The notes below the pieces were generated by a model, which was not told where the DNA came from, searched no databases, and was given only the letters and a program-made list of their open reading frames with translations. Shown one piece after another: positions 1 through 7,376 of a DNA stretch of 13,199 nt (positions are counted from its first letter, which is position 1; each line of letters starts with the position of its first letter). The position numbers and the translations under genes are program-made. This stretch comes from Nitrospirota bacterium (GTDB lineage Bacteria > NPL-UPA2 > JAGMAN01): positions 1 through 13,199 of the forward strand of contig JAUWHM010000095.1 in NCBI GenBank assembly GCA_030605915.1, in the 5' to 3' direction.

Positions 1-25
1 CGTCCTTACGTGAGAACGCAGCCAT
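1..25 (-). CDS. Start of an unidentified minus-strand gene (cut by window edge)
   Basis: An ATG at 25-23 is preceded by a strong ribosome binding site, AAAGGAG (complement of 31-37), with a five-base spacer. The reading frame stays open to the window edge and gives MAAFSRKD. Eight residues are too few to assign a family. The call rests on the textbook Shine-Dalgarno sequence and its spacing. A TTGACA-type promoter about 330 bases upstream (355-383) and a perfect TATAAT at 120-115 without a good -35 box are the candidate promoters. Confidence 0.5.
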
Positions 26-529
26 ATTGTCTCCTTTCTATTTCATTGCCCAACGATTAATATACGAAGTTCTCTTTTTCAGGTATTTTTGATATTTTCC
101 CTGCTTTTGCCTAAATTATAAACCCGATATAAATTCTACCCACGAAAATCATATCTCAAGCAAAATCAGTTTGTTACAGCTGACAAAAACATTTTTGTAT
201 CAAATGTAATATGCTGATTTAGTTCGCTTTTTATATGTAATAGCAGGTATTGCGCAGTTCGTAAAATATTGGTTTTTGTGCATTAGAGTTTACCAATAAC
301 ACTAATGAATAGATTGAGCTATACATCAGGTCTCATATTGTGTTGTTGTCCTAGACATTACCATTAAAAAATGAGTTTGTCAAGAGGTTGTTAGGGGCAA
401 CAAGCGATTTTTTCCTTTTTCTGAATGGCTTGTTAAATATAAAGAATGGGGAGCACTAATTGATTGGAAAAGCAAGCATCGTCGGGTTAAACACGAAAAA
501 TCTATTTGGAACGACAAACATAAAATTTA
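26..529. other. AT-rich intergenic spacer, no intact gene
   Basis: No intact gene with a start and ribosome binding site is visible on either strand. The stretch holds the promoter at 355-383 (minus), a short near-perfect inverted repeat around 183-197 (ACAAAAA-CA-TTTTTGT), and an open plus-strand frame from 375 that runs past the end of the tRNA nucleotidyltransferase gene. If the promoter serves the gene starting at 25, that mRNA would carry a leader of roughly 320 nt. I recognise no riboswitch in it. I see no convincing terminator for the operon ending at 530: the hairpin at 389-404 has only a five-base AT stem. Confidence 0.5.
355..383 (-). promoter_or_regulatory. Predicted sigma70-type promoter
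   Basis: On the minus strand a perfect -35 TTGACA (383-378) is followed after exactly 17 bases by TAATGT (360-355), which keeps the first, second and last bases of the -10 consensus. Transcription would start near 348 and run toward the gene beginning at 25. There is no closer good start codon with a ribosome binding site, so the leader would be long. Confidence 0.45.
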
Positions 530-569
530 TCAAGCCTTTGAAAGGATTTTTGATATATTCATCTTCACA
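375..569 (+). pseudogene. Open plus-strand frame without a start, possible gene remnant
   Basis: Translating from 375 gives about 64 codons ending at TAG 567-569. The residues are rich in Trp, Lys and His (for example SEWLVKYKEWGALIDWKSKH) in a way unusual for random AT-rich sequence. There is no ATG or Shine-Dalgarno sequence. A stop (TGA 372-374) sits immediately upstream, and the 3' end overlaps the end of the tRNA nucleotidyltransferase gene on the other strand. The W..KHxxVKH pattern faintly recalls small HEPN/abortive-infection-like proteins, but I do not assign it. It may be a chance frame. Confidence 0.15.
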
Positions 570-1849
570 TAGTTGAGCTCATCCCGTTTAGTCTTGAGGG
601 AGCCGTCCAGCTTGGCTATTAGTGTCTTCTTCAAGAGTTTGGCGAACTGCGGGCCGGGTTTAAGACCAAGTTCTTTCAGGTCATCTCCAGTTACCTTTAA
701 CCTTATGCTCCGCAGTTCTCTTAAGTAAAGAGAAATCCTCTCCCTGACTATTCTGTCCGCCCTGGCCATGACCACTAACAAGCTCTCAAGAGGCAATTTC
801 TCTAACTGGTGATAGATCTGGCTGGGGCTGAGCTTCTCTTTGCCGAGTTCCCTTCGCTTCCTTGATGCTCCCTCTTTACTCTTAATCACCTTCTCCTCAT
901 CTTTCCTGCTCAAATGGAACCTCTGGCAGGTAGCCCTTGCCTCCTTCAGCGTTAATCCATGGAGAAGGGCAGAGAAGTAGATGAGCCACTGCTCGCACTT
1001 TTCTTTCGGGAATGAGGACCTGAACCAATTTAAGACCTCCTCCAGGTTGCCAAGCACCTTTCTTAACTGCTTGTTAAGTTTGATTCCCTGGTGGATGAAT
1101 TTAAGTTCATGCAGTTCAGCCATCTTCTTTATCGCCCTCACTGGATTCTTTTCGCTCAAGATTAAGACAAGCTCATCTCTCACTCTTTCAATGGTTAATT
1201 TATCGAACATAGCTAAATTGGTCGCTTGTTTAATTAAATCCTTTGTCCACTCATCTATCTTAAACTGGTAACGCTCGGAGAATCTCACTGCCCGGAAGAT
1301 TCTGGTGGGGTCGTCAATGAAACTTCCGTCGTGAAGGGCCCGAACCACTCTTCTCCTTAGGTCCCTTTCCCCACCGAAGAAATCTATCAACTTACCAAAC
1401 TCCCCGGGATTAAGCTTTATAGCCATGGCGTTGATGGTGAAGTCACGACGAAACTGGTCCTCTCTAATGGAACTTGCCTCAACCGTCGGTAGAGCAGCCG
1501 GTCGCTCATAATGCTCCTGGCGGGCAGTAGCTACATCTACCTTAAATCCACCACGGAAGGTCACTATGGCCGTTCCAAAGCGGGTCTGTCCCTTCACCCT
1601 TCCCGATAAACGCTGGGCCAGCTTCTTGGCGAAGGCTATCCCCTCTCCCTCTACCGTCATGTCAACATCCAGATTCTCCACATCCAGCAGAATGTCCCTG
1701 ACCAGCCCTCCCACTAAGTAGGCAGAGTAGCCCATCCCTTCCGCTACTTCTCCGGCTGCCTTTAAGACCTGCATTACTTTCTTGAGAAGCCTCTCCTCCA
1801 TTATGCCTTTGATACTCTTCATTTCATCCTTCGCTGGTATAATATTCAT
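530..1849 (-). CDS. cca: tRNA nucleotidyltransferase / poly(A) polymerase family (CCA-adding type)
   Basis: A class II nucleotidyltransferase of 439 residues that builds or repairs the CCA tail of tRNA. The head domain has the nucleotide-binding YLVGGLVRD (44-52) and the catalytic DVD carboxylates (61-63). These are followed by RRDFTINAMA (134-143), which is characteristic of the family, and DDPTRIFRAVRF (179-190), the neck region that reads the incoming base. The C-terminal part has the helical VTGDDLKELGLKPGPQFAKL signature (386-405) common in bacterial enzymes of this family. Whether it adds CCA, only CC or only A cannot be decided from sequence alone, and no second copy is in the window. 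It lies 12 bases after the Sir2 gene and is the last gene of its run. The ATG at 1849 has only a weak AGGT upstream. ATG 1822 (Met10), preceded by AAGGA, is an alternative start. Confidence 0.93.
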   Translation of the reverse strand: MNIIPAKDEMKSIKGIMEERLLKKVMQVLKAAGEVAEGMGYSAYLVGGLVRDILLDVENLDVDMTVEGEGIAFAKKLAQRLSGRVKGQTRFGTAIVTFRGGFKVDVATARQEHYERPAALPTVEASSIREDQFRRDFTINAMAIKLNPGEFGKLIDFFGGERDLRRRVVRALHDGSFIDDPTRIFRAVRFSERYQFKIDEWTKDLIKQATNLAMFDKLTIERVRDELVLILSEKNPVRAIKKMAELHELKFIHQGIKLNKQLRKVLGNLEEVLNWFRSSFPKEKCEQWLIYFSALLHGLTLKEARATCQRFHLSRKDEEKVIKSKEGASRKRRELGKEKLSPSQIYHQLEKLPLESLLVVMARADRIVRERISLYLRELRSIRLKVTGDDLKELGLKPGPQFAKLLKKTLIAKLDGSLKTKRDELNYVKMNISKILSKA

Positions 1850-1861
1850 TATACCTGATAT

Positions 1862-2608
1862 CTATAGGATGTCTATGCTTTCTGATATCTGGCTCAAACT
1901 TCCATTGATAACCACCTCAGCCTGGCGGTCATAGATGGTCCTTTCAGCGTTGAGAATGATGAGCTTAGCTCCACCACTTACAGCCGTTGCCGGCAGTCTA
2001 TCCACCGGAGCCACTATGAGGGAAGAGCCCATAACCAGCATTAAGTCACACCGTAGGCAGGCTTCCTGAGCTAAATTATATTCCCTCTCCGGGAGCATAT
2101 CCCCAAAGAGAATTAGGTCAGGTTTTATGATACCTCCACACATATGGCAGAGGGGAGGGATCTCGTCCTTGATCTTCTCCAATATAGTCTCCATGGAATA
2201 TTTCCGTCCACATCCAAGGCAGGTTCCCTCCCGCAAGTTTCCATGAAGCTCAATCACATTCTGAGAACCAGCCTTCTGGTGGAGACCATCTATGTTCTGG
2301 GTAATGATTAAATTTAGGAGCGATTTCTCTTCCAACTTGGCTAACAGTAGATGGCTGATATTGGGCTTGGCCGCAGAAAAATGGCTGAGCATCTTCAACC
2401 CCTCCTCATAGAATCTCCTTGGATTTCTCTGGAAAGCGAAAGAGGAGAAGACCTCCATGGGATCAACCTTCTCCCACAGACCGCTTCCCGGACTCCTGAA
2501 ATCTGGAATTCCCGAATCGGTGCTTATCCCCGCTCCGGTCAGGACGAGGGCATATTTGGAATTGATTAATAAATCAACTACCTTTTGAATTCTCTTCTCT
2601 GATTTCAT
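1862..2608 (-). CDS. cobB: Sir2-family NAD-dependent protein deacylase (sirtuin)
   Basis: Removes acyl groups from protein lysines, using NAD+ and releasing nicotinamide and O-acyl-ADP-ribose. Counting from a TTG at 2626, the frame shows the NAD-binding GAGIS (31-35) and DFR (42-44), TQNID (109-113), the catalytic His128 in ELHGN, four zinc Cys (136, 139, 160, 163) as two CxxC pairs, and the second NAD motif GSS (200-202). All active-site elements are present and the length is normal. I place the start at ATG 2608-2606 because it forms an ATGA overlap with the mutM stop (2607-2605), suggesting translational coupling. This gives 248 residues. TTG 2626 and ATG 2617 are alternatives, and none has a strong Shine-Dalgarno sequence. 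The substrate is unknown; bacterial sirtuins often act on acetyl-CoA synthetase and other metabolic enzymes. Confidence 0.93.
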   Translation of the reverse strand: MKSEKRIQKVVDLLINSKYALVLTGAGISTDSGIPDFRSPGSGLWEKVDPMEVFSSFAFQRNPRRFYEEGLKMLSHFSAAKPNISHLLLAKLEEKSLLNLIITQNIDGLHQKAGSQNVIELHGNLREGTCLGCGRKYSMETILEKIKDEIPPLCHMCGGIIKPDLILFGDMLPEREYNLAQEACLRCDLMLVMGSSLIVAPVDRLPATAVSGGAKLIILNAERTIYDRQAEVVINGSLSQISESIDIL

Positions 2609-3423
2609 TTCTGGCATTCTGGACAAAAATAAGTATTTCTCCCTGAAATCTTCACTCGTGAAATCCTCCCCCTACACCGACAACAAGGCATCCCCTCTCG
2701 CTGATAGACCGCTAATTTATACTGAAACCTCCCTCTTCTGCCCTCTGAATTGCGATAGGTATCGGTGGAGGTTCCTTTGGCTAAGATGGCTTTTCTTAAG
2801 ATATCCCTTATAGCACTATGGAGTTTTTTTACTTCTAAGGAAGAAAGTCCCTCCGCTCCCCTCTCAGGACTTATCCGAGCTCGGTAGAGAGCCTCCATAG
2901 CATAGATGTTCCCCAATCCAGCAATTAGATTTTGATCAATCAAGAGTGATTTAATCTTTCGGCTTCGCCCTTTCAGAATCCTCCCCAGACAGTGAGCGCT
3001 AAACTTCCTCTCCAGCGGCTCTGGCCCTAAGTTAAGGAAAGCAGGAATCTCCCCTAAATCTCTCACTAAATAAATGGCTCCAAATTTACGCATGTCAATA
3101 AATCTTAGTTGGAATCTTTCATCCAGGTGAAAGACTATCCGGGTGTGCCTCTCCATCTTCTCCTTCCCCTGATGGTAGATCAATTGCCCGGTCATCTTCA
3201 AATGGATGACCAGGAATGAGCCATCATCTAAAGAGAAGATGAGAAACTTCCCTCGCCGTGAGATATCCTCTATCCGGCGCCCAGTGACCTTCCTCCTGAA
3301 GGCTTGAGGCGATAAATTCTTTAGGCTTCCATTGAAGCTGATCTTCACTCTCCTTATCACCCTGCTCCTGAGCTTTCTCTTCAGCCCCTCCTTTATTACC
3401 TCAACCTCAGGCAGCTCGGGCAT
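2605..3423 (-). CDS. mutM: Formamidopyrimidine-DNA glycosylase (Fpg/MutM)
   Basis: Base-excision repair glycosylase/AP lyase that removes 8-oxoguanine and ring-opened purines. The mature N-terminus must be Pro2, so the start is fixed at ATG 3423, giving MPELPEVE with Pro2 and Glu3 as catalytic residues. A longer frame upstream would destroy this. GGAGG lies just upstream inside the lnt 3' end. Other visible residues are Lys59 in RRGKF, HLKMTGQ (74-80), MRKFG (111-115) with the intercalating Arg, and GLGNIY (169-174). The C-terminal zinc finger has Cys247, Cys250, Cys267 and Cys270, with the conserved Arg262 in GRNT. The 272 residues are the standard length and all key residues are intact. It overlaps the 3' end of lnt by 17 bases and the Sir2 start by four. 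Confidence 0.96.
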   Translation of the reverse strand: MPELPEVEVIKEGLKRKLRSRVIRRVKISFNGSLKNLSPQAFRRKVTGRRIEDISRRGKFLIFSLDDGSFLVIHLKMTGQLIYHQGKEKMERHTRIVFHLDERFQLRFIDMRKFGAIYLVRDLGEIPAFLNLGPEPLERKFSAHCLGRILKGRSRKIKSLLIDQNLIAGLGNIYAMEALYRARISPERGAEGLSSLEVKKLHSAIRDILRKAILAKGTSTDTYRNSEGRRGRFQYKLAVYQREGMPCCRCRGRISRVKISGRNTYFCPECQK

Positions 3424-5068
3424 ATCCCCTCCACTTCCAAATGGCTGGAGCAAGGCTGAAAAGGGTCAGGAGGAGACATCCATAGACGAAGACATCTCCC
3501 CACCTGGCATAGAAGGTTTCCTGCTCGGGAATGACTATCTCTTTAATGAGGACGCCTCTTACAAATATTCTCTTGCCCCGAACCTCCAGAACCTGGCTGC
3601 GCCCAAAGGAATCTATGAAACAGGAGATGCCGGTGTTAGCAGCCCGCACTAAGGGAATGCGGTTTTCCACCGTCCGAAGCCGTGCCATGGCTAAGTGCTG
3701 GTAGGGTCCAGCCGTTTCCCCAAACCAGGCGTCGTTGGTAATATTGACCATGAATTTAGCTCCTCTCCTGGTCAGGTCTCGCACTAAATGAGGGAAGATA
3801 GCTTCGAAGCAGATGAGCGTTGCAAAACGGCTCCCGTGTAAGTTGAAGATAGTAGAATCCTTTCCTGGCTCAAATCCTCCTTCGGGGAGGATAGCTCTCT
3901 CCCACTGTGGGAAAAGTCTTCCTAAGGGAACGAATTCTCCGAATGGGACTAAGTGAATCTTATCATAGACAGTTTCCACCCCGCCCGAGGGCGAGATCAA
4001 AAAGGCGCTATTGAAACACAGCCGAAGCAGTGCTGCTCCGCTGCATTTCTGCTGGTAGGAATACTCCCGACGAGCCGTGCCCAGGAGAATATAAGCATTT
4101 GCTTCCTTGGCTAAGCCGAAAATCTTATCTAACAGTTGACGGTCTTCCGGCAAATAAGCAGGAAGGGCTGTCTCCGGCCAGACGATTAAGTGTGGAGATT
4201 CTTTGAATACTTCCCTGGTCAGCTTGCTATAGACTGCCAGGATATCCTCCTGTCGCTGATAATCCCATTTCTCTTCCTGAGGGATATTCCCCTGAACGAT
4301 GGCCATCTTCAGACTTTTTCCTTTCATCTCCTTGGATAAGACACCCTTACCGTAGAAGAGGGAGCCACCTAATAGGAAGAAAGCAACCAGTAAGCGGCCA
4401 CTAATAACAAGACCCGTTAGAAATGAATTTCTAAACGGCTGAAGTAGTTTGCGGCCTTTGACTGAACAAAGACACTCTATTATGGCCACATTGACTAAGA
4501 CAACTAAGAAGGAGACCCCATAAACTCCAGTGAGGGCGGAGATCTGGATTAGGGGAAGGTTAAGATGCTGGGAGTAACCAATCAGCCCCCAGGGGAATCC
4601 GGAGAATAGGTGAGAGCGGATAAATTCCAGGCAGACCCAGAGGGAGGCGGCCACCAGCAGGGAGCGAAGCGAATGGAAACGATGTTTTTTTCTATGCTTT
4701 TGATTTCGGGGTACCCGCGAAAGCGAGTCGTTTGATTTTTGATTTTGCATAGATAGGAGGAGGCCAAAGAGGCCGAAGTAAAGGGATAAATATGAGATTA
4801 AGAGGAGCAACCCTAAGGGGGCAAGTTTATTGTAGACAGTGACAGCTCCTATCCAGTAGAGGAGTCCAGTGAAGAAAATGGCCCCGCACAGGTAAGATAA
4901 GATGAAGGCTTCTTTACTACCTTTATCCCTTATAGTTAGGAGCAGGGGAACCAGAGCCACCCAGGCCAGGATTTCCAAATCAAATTTTGGGAAGCAGAGG
5001 ACTAATAGAATCCCGGAGAGAGAAGATAAAAGAATATTAGCCACGCCCAGTTTACTCTTCCTTCTCAA
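3407..5068 (-). CDS. lnt: Apolipoprotein N-acyltransferase
   Basis: Inner-membrane enzyme that adds the third acyl chain to the N-terminal Cys of lipoproteins, the last step of lipoprotein maturation in diderms. The N-terminal half is a bundle of hydrophobic helices (about 10-245). A nitrilase-like domain (about 254-512) carries the Glu299-Lys370-Cys420 triad in VWPETALP, VYDKIHLVPFGEF and ATLICFEAIFP. A last membrane helix lies at about 525-543. At 553 residues it is longer than usual. Part of the excess is a basic insert (107-131) between the fourth hydrophobic segment and the next. The frame can open at TTG 5068, but GTG 5044, behind an AAGGAAGAG stretch, gives the more typical family N-terminus. 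Its 3' end overlaps mutM. Confidence 0.94.
   Translation of the reverse strand: MRRKSKLGVANILLSSLSGILLVLCFPKFDLEILAWVALVPLLLTIRDKGSKEAFILSYLCGAIFFTGLLYWIGAVTVYNKLAPLGLLLLISYLSLYFGLFGLLLSMQNQKSNDSLSRVPRNQKHRKKHRFHSLRSLLVAASLWVCLEFIRSHLFSGFPWGLIGYSQHLNLPLIQISALTGVYGVSFLVVLVNVAIIECLCSVKGRKLLQPFRNSFLTGLVISGRLLVAFFLLGGSLFYGKGVLSKEMKGKSLKMAIVQGNIPQEEKWDYQRQEDILAVYSKLTREVFKESPHLIVWPETALPAYLPEDRQLLDKIFGLAKEANAYILLGTARREYSYQQKCSGAALLRLCFNSAFLISPSGGVETVYDKIHLVPFGEFVPLGRLFPQWERAILPEGGFEPGKDSTIFNLHGSRFATLICFEAIFPHLVRDLTRRGAKFMVNITNDAWFGETAGPYQHLAMARLRTVENRIPLVRAANTGISCFIDSFGRSQVLEVRGKRIFVRGVLIKEIVIPEQETFYARWGDVFVYGCLLLTLFSLAPAIWKWRGYARAA
4676..4750 (-). repeat. In-frame low-complexity/palindromic insert within lnt
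   Basis: This stretch encodes residues 107-131 of Lnt, a Lys/Asn/Gln/Arg-rich segment with no counterpart that I know in Lnt proteins. The DNA repeats short CAAAATC/AAATCAAA units around a core containing the palindrome GGGTACCC and the small hairpin CGC-GAAA-GCG. The insert has whole-codon length and falls in a loop that should be cytoplasmic by the positive-inside rule. It looks like a short repeat tolerated inside a gene, comparable in principle to palindromic elements inserted in reading frames in other bacteria. Confidence 0.35.
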
Positions 5069-5150
5069 TCAATAGCAGAGGAAATATGATATCGCTAAGA
5101 TCCTCCCTTAAATGATGAAGATGGATTAATCCCGTAATAGCAATCTTCAT
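5052..5150 (-). CDS. Possible 32-residue ORF bridging two operons
   Basis: ATG 5150-5148 overlaps the stop of the upstream hydrolase gene as ATGA, and the TAA stop (5054-5052) lies just before the GTG candidate start of lnt. The frame therefore fills the gap between the two operons and would link them by translational coupling. The product begins MKIAITG, the usual opening of CooC/MinD-type ATPases (normally followed by KGGVGKT), but continues LIHLHHLRED instead. It could be the stump of a second such ATPase after an internal deletion, a short leader for lnt, or chance. I do not recognise the remainder, which ends in an acidic EKEE tail. Confidence 0.3.
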   Translation of the reverse strand: MKIAITGLIHLHHLREDLSDIIFPLLLIEKEE

Positions 5151-5887
5151 ATCTCAAACTGCATCAAATCTTTTACAGTTACTGTATTTTTAAAAATTCT
5201 TCTGGCGGATTTTTCTGCTTCTTCTCTTTCTTTCAAAGTTTTGTATTGCATAGGGTCAAAATGCGTAAGGAAAAGCTTTTTCGTTTTTGCTTCTTTGGCA
5301 ATGCAAGCAGCAGTTTCTGGATTCAAATGAGGCCATTTTGCATTTTCTATTTTACCTTTGAGAGAACATTCAGTTATAAAGGCGTCAGAATCTTTTGCCA
5401 GCTCTAAAAGATTTTTACATTTTCCTGTATCCGTACAATAAGAGATTATCTTTCCCTCCAGTTCCAGCCTATAACCAATGGCCGGAGATGAATGTAACAG
5501 TTTTTTTGTTGTAGCTGAAAATGGGATTTTATGCTCTCCTTCATTCAGCTCGTTAATTTCTACCTTATAAGTCAGGTCATCAAACGGCTTGGTAAAAGGT
5601 TGTCTTATAATAGAATTTAGATGTTCAGTGGTTCCTTCCTGGCCAAATATTTTTAGATTTTTAAAATTAAATTTATCTAACAGATGAAGCCCGATGACAT
5701 GGTCAAGATGAAGATGACTAATGAAGAGATAAATTTGTTTTTTATCTTTAACATATCTGTCCAATTTATGCAAGCCGTTGCCGGCATCAAAGACAATATT
5801 ATACTTAGCGGATTCGAGCAGACAGGATACTGTATTTCCTGTTTCCGTATCATACCAGCCATTTGTTCCCAGGAAGGTGAGTTTCAT
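5147..5887 (-). CDS. Metallo-beta-lactamase fold hydrolase (RNase Z-like)
   Basis: Two-metal hydrolase of 246 residues. The metal ligands expected of the RNase Z/PqqB branch are visible: HLHLDH (58-63), His132 in LLHSSPAIGYR, Asp153 in SYCTDTG, His187 in a downstream H-x-N-P-E-TAA helix motif, and His209 in FLTHFDP. The N-terminus MKLTFLGTNGW is the typical first strand. It lacks the exosite arm that long RNase Z enzymes use to grip tRNA, so the substrate may be a small molecule or nucleotide. The gene starts five bases after the radical SAM gene, with AAGG close upstream. Its fixed position in this operon suggests a role linked to the activase and ATPase, but that is inference. Confidence 0.85.
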   Translation of the reverse strand: MKLTFLGTNGWYDTETGNTVSCLLESAKYNIVFDAGNGLHKLDRYVKDKKQIYLFISHLHLDHVIGLHLLDKFNFKNLKIFGQEGTTEHLNSIIRQPFTKPFDDLTYKVEINELNEGEHKIPFSATTKKLLHSSPAIGYRLELEGKIISYCTDTGKCKNLLELAKDSDAFITECSLKGKIENAKWPHLNPETAACIAKEAKTKKLFLTHFDPMQYKTLKEREEAEKSARRIFKNTVTVKDLMQFEI

Positions 5888-5892
5888 TTACC

Positions 5893-6606
5893 TTACTTGC
5901 CCCTTACCAGGCATTCCTTCACGAACGATGAGGCGCTTTTGGACATTTCTTTTAACTGCGCTATATCATATGGCTTTATCTTTTCAAATTCAGGATCTAA
6001 TGTTTCCCGATTGGAAAAATTCTGTAGAGCAAATTTTCTTGCTCCCTCTATGTATTTAGCAATTTTTATTATGTCAGCTTCCTCATGTAAAGTAGGGACC
6101 ACGGTTGTCCTGAATTCATAATCTACACCGGAATTCATTATCAGTTTGATAGTTTCCTTCACCTTTTCCAACAATTTTCCATTCCTTATCCCCGCTGACC
6201 TGCTATAGGCTTGAAAGTCTAAGGGCCCTTTGATGTCCATGGCTACATAATCAACTATACCCATCTCCAAAACTTTCCTGAGCATGTCCGGGAATGTTCC
6301 ATTGGTATCCAGCTTCACCTGGGTTCCCATATCATGAATTCTTTTAATAAAATCTAACAGGTCCTCGAAAAAGCAGGGTTCCCCCCCGGTGAGGCATATT
6401 CCATCCACCCAGCTTTTGTTTTTACTTAAATAATCGGCAATCGTCTCAAAGCTGACTGTCTCATATTGATCGGGGTTGAGGACAAGCCCCGAATTCTGGC
6501 AGTAAGGGCATCTGAAATTGCAATATGGTGTGTAAAGGGTAGAAACAATTTTCCCTTCCCAATCAAGTAGAGAATTTTGAATAAAGCCCTTTATCCTGAT
6601 CTTCAC
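5893..6606 (-). CDS. nrdG: Radical SAM activating enzyme, anaerobic ribonucleotide reductase activase (NrdG) type
   Basis: Iron-sulfur enzyme that cleaves S-adenosylmethionine and normally places a glycyl radical on a partner enzyme. The cluster motif C29-x3-C33-x2-C36 is in YTPYCNFRCPYCQN, and the SAM-binding LTGGEP lies at 72-77. LDTNG (99-103) and VAMDIKGPL (121-129) are typical of the NrdG/PflA superfamily. The N-terminus (GFIQNSLLDWEGKIVSTLY) matches the group often annotated as NrdG2. At 237 residues it is longer than E. coli NrdG (about 154) and lacks the ferredoxin-like insert of PflA-type activases. Translation starts at GTG 6606 behind AAAGGG. No glycyl radical enzyme is in the window, so its true partner is unknown. 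Confidence 0.85.
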   Translation of the reverse strand: MKIRIKGFIQNSLLDWEGKIVSTLYTPYCNFRCPYCQNSGLVLNPDQYETVSFETIADYLSKNKSWVDGICLTGGEPCFFEDLLDFIKRIHDMGTQVKLDTNGTFPDMLRKVLEMGIVDYVAMDIKGPLDFQAYSRSAGIRNGKLLEKVKETIKLIMNSGVDYEFRTTVVPTLHEEADIIKIAKYIEGARKFALQNFSNRETLDPEFEKIKPYDIAQLKEMSKSASSFVKECLVRGK

Positions 6607-6617
6607 CGCATGACCCT

Positions 6618-7376
6618 TTAATAACCTGCTTTCGCCATAATCTCCTTAACCGAATTAAATGCTGGTGAATCGTCGTTTAGGTCAAATAAGGACTTCCCCG
6701 ACAGGCTGAATTTCTCGATGTCCTGGTCATACTTTAATTTACCTGCATACCTTAAACCAGTTTTCCCCTCTATTGATTTCAGTAGTTCATCCGGAAATCT
6801 GTAATTAGCTATGGTGTAAAAATTGCTGAATTTAATTTTGATCTCACCTGTAAGTCTATATGCCCTCCTCACATTATCAAAGGCTTTTCTGGAAGGGTCA
6901 ATTAGGGCAAATATTTCATTGACTTCTGAGGTTATCCTTCTGTTCAGATGTTCTAAACCGGCGGGAGAATCAATGAGGACATAATTATAGCTTTTCTCCA
7001 GTCGGGCCATAATTGCTTTGAGAGTATTATTTGGCTGGCAATAGCAACCTTCAGTCCATTTCGTGCCAATGGAAATAAAATCAAAAAACTTGCCTTCATA
7101 CAATCCATTCTGACGAAAAAGATAATCTACCTTATCAGCCAGGGCAAAGGATTTTAACCCATCATCAATAACACCAAATCTTATATCAAAAAGGATATCC
7201 GAAATCGTCTTTATACCTTCCTTTTCCAAATCTATCCCAATCATCTCAGCCAGGCTTTGGTCCGGGTCGGCATCAATGAGGAGCAGGGGATGCTCGCCCT
7301 TAAAATATTTTGCTAAAAGAGCAATAAAGCATGTCTTTCCCACTCCACCACGACCTATAGAAACAATCTTCTTCAT
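6618..7376 (-). CDS. CooC-like P-loop ATPase with CxC metal motif
   Basis: MinD/ParA-superfamily ATPase of 252 residues. The deviant Walker A is GRGGVGKTC (8-16), where the usual signature Lys is Arg9. The switch I region is LLIDADPDQ (32-40) and the Walker B/switch II region is VLIDSPAG (133-140). A CYC pair at 111-113 occupies the place of the nickel-binding CxC of CooC, the ATPase that helps load Ni into carbon monoxide dehydrogenase, and the overall length is also close to CooC. No dehydrogenase subunits are in the window. The start codon overlaps the YggS stop as ATGA, with GGGGAGAG upstream, and the gene sits directly before the radical SAM activase. I infer a metallocentre-maturation role. 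The metal and the client are unknown. Confidence 0.8.
   Translation of the reverse strand: MKKIVSIGRGGVGKTCFIALLAKYFKGEHPLLLIDADPDQSLAEMIGIDLEKEGIKTISDILFDIRFGVIDDGLKSFALADKVDYLFRQNGLYEGKFFDFISIGTKWTEGCYCQPNNTLKAIMARLEKSYNYVLIDSPAGLEHLNRRITSEVNEIFALIDPSRKAFDNVRRAYRLTGEIKIKFSNFYTIANYRFPDELLKSIEGKTGLRYAGKLKYDQDIEKFSLSGKSLFDLNDDSPAFNSVKEIMAKAGY

Noticed and set aside
389..415. Intrinsic terminator (TTGTT-loop-AACAA followed by T-rich tract, plus strand)
   Set aside because: The stem is five AT-rich pairs and no plus-strand gene needs termination here.
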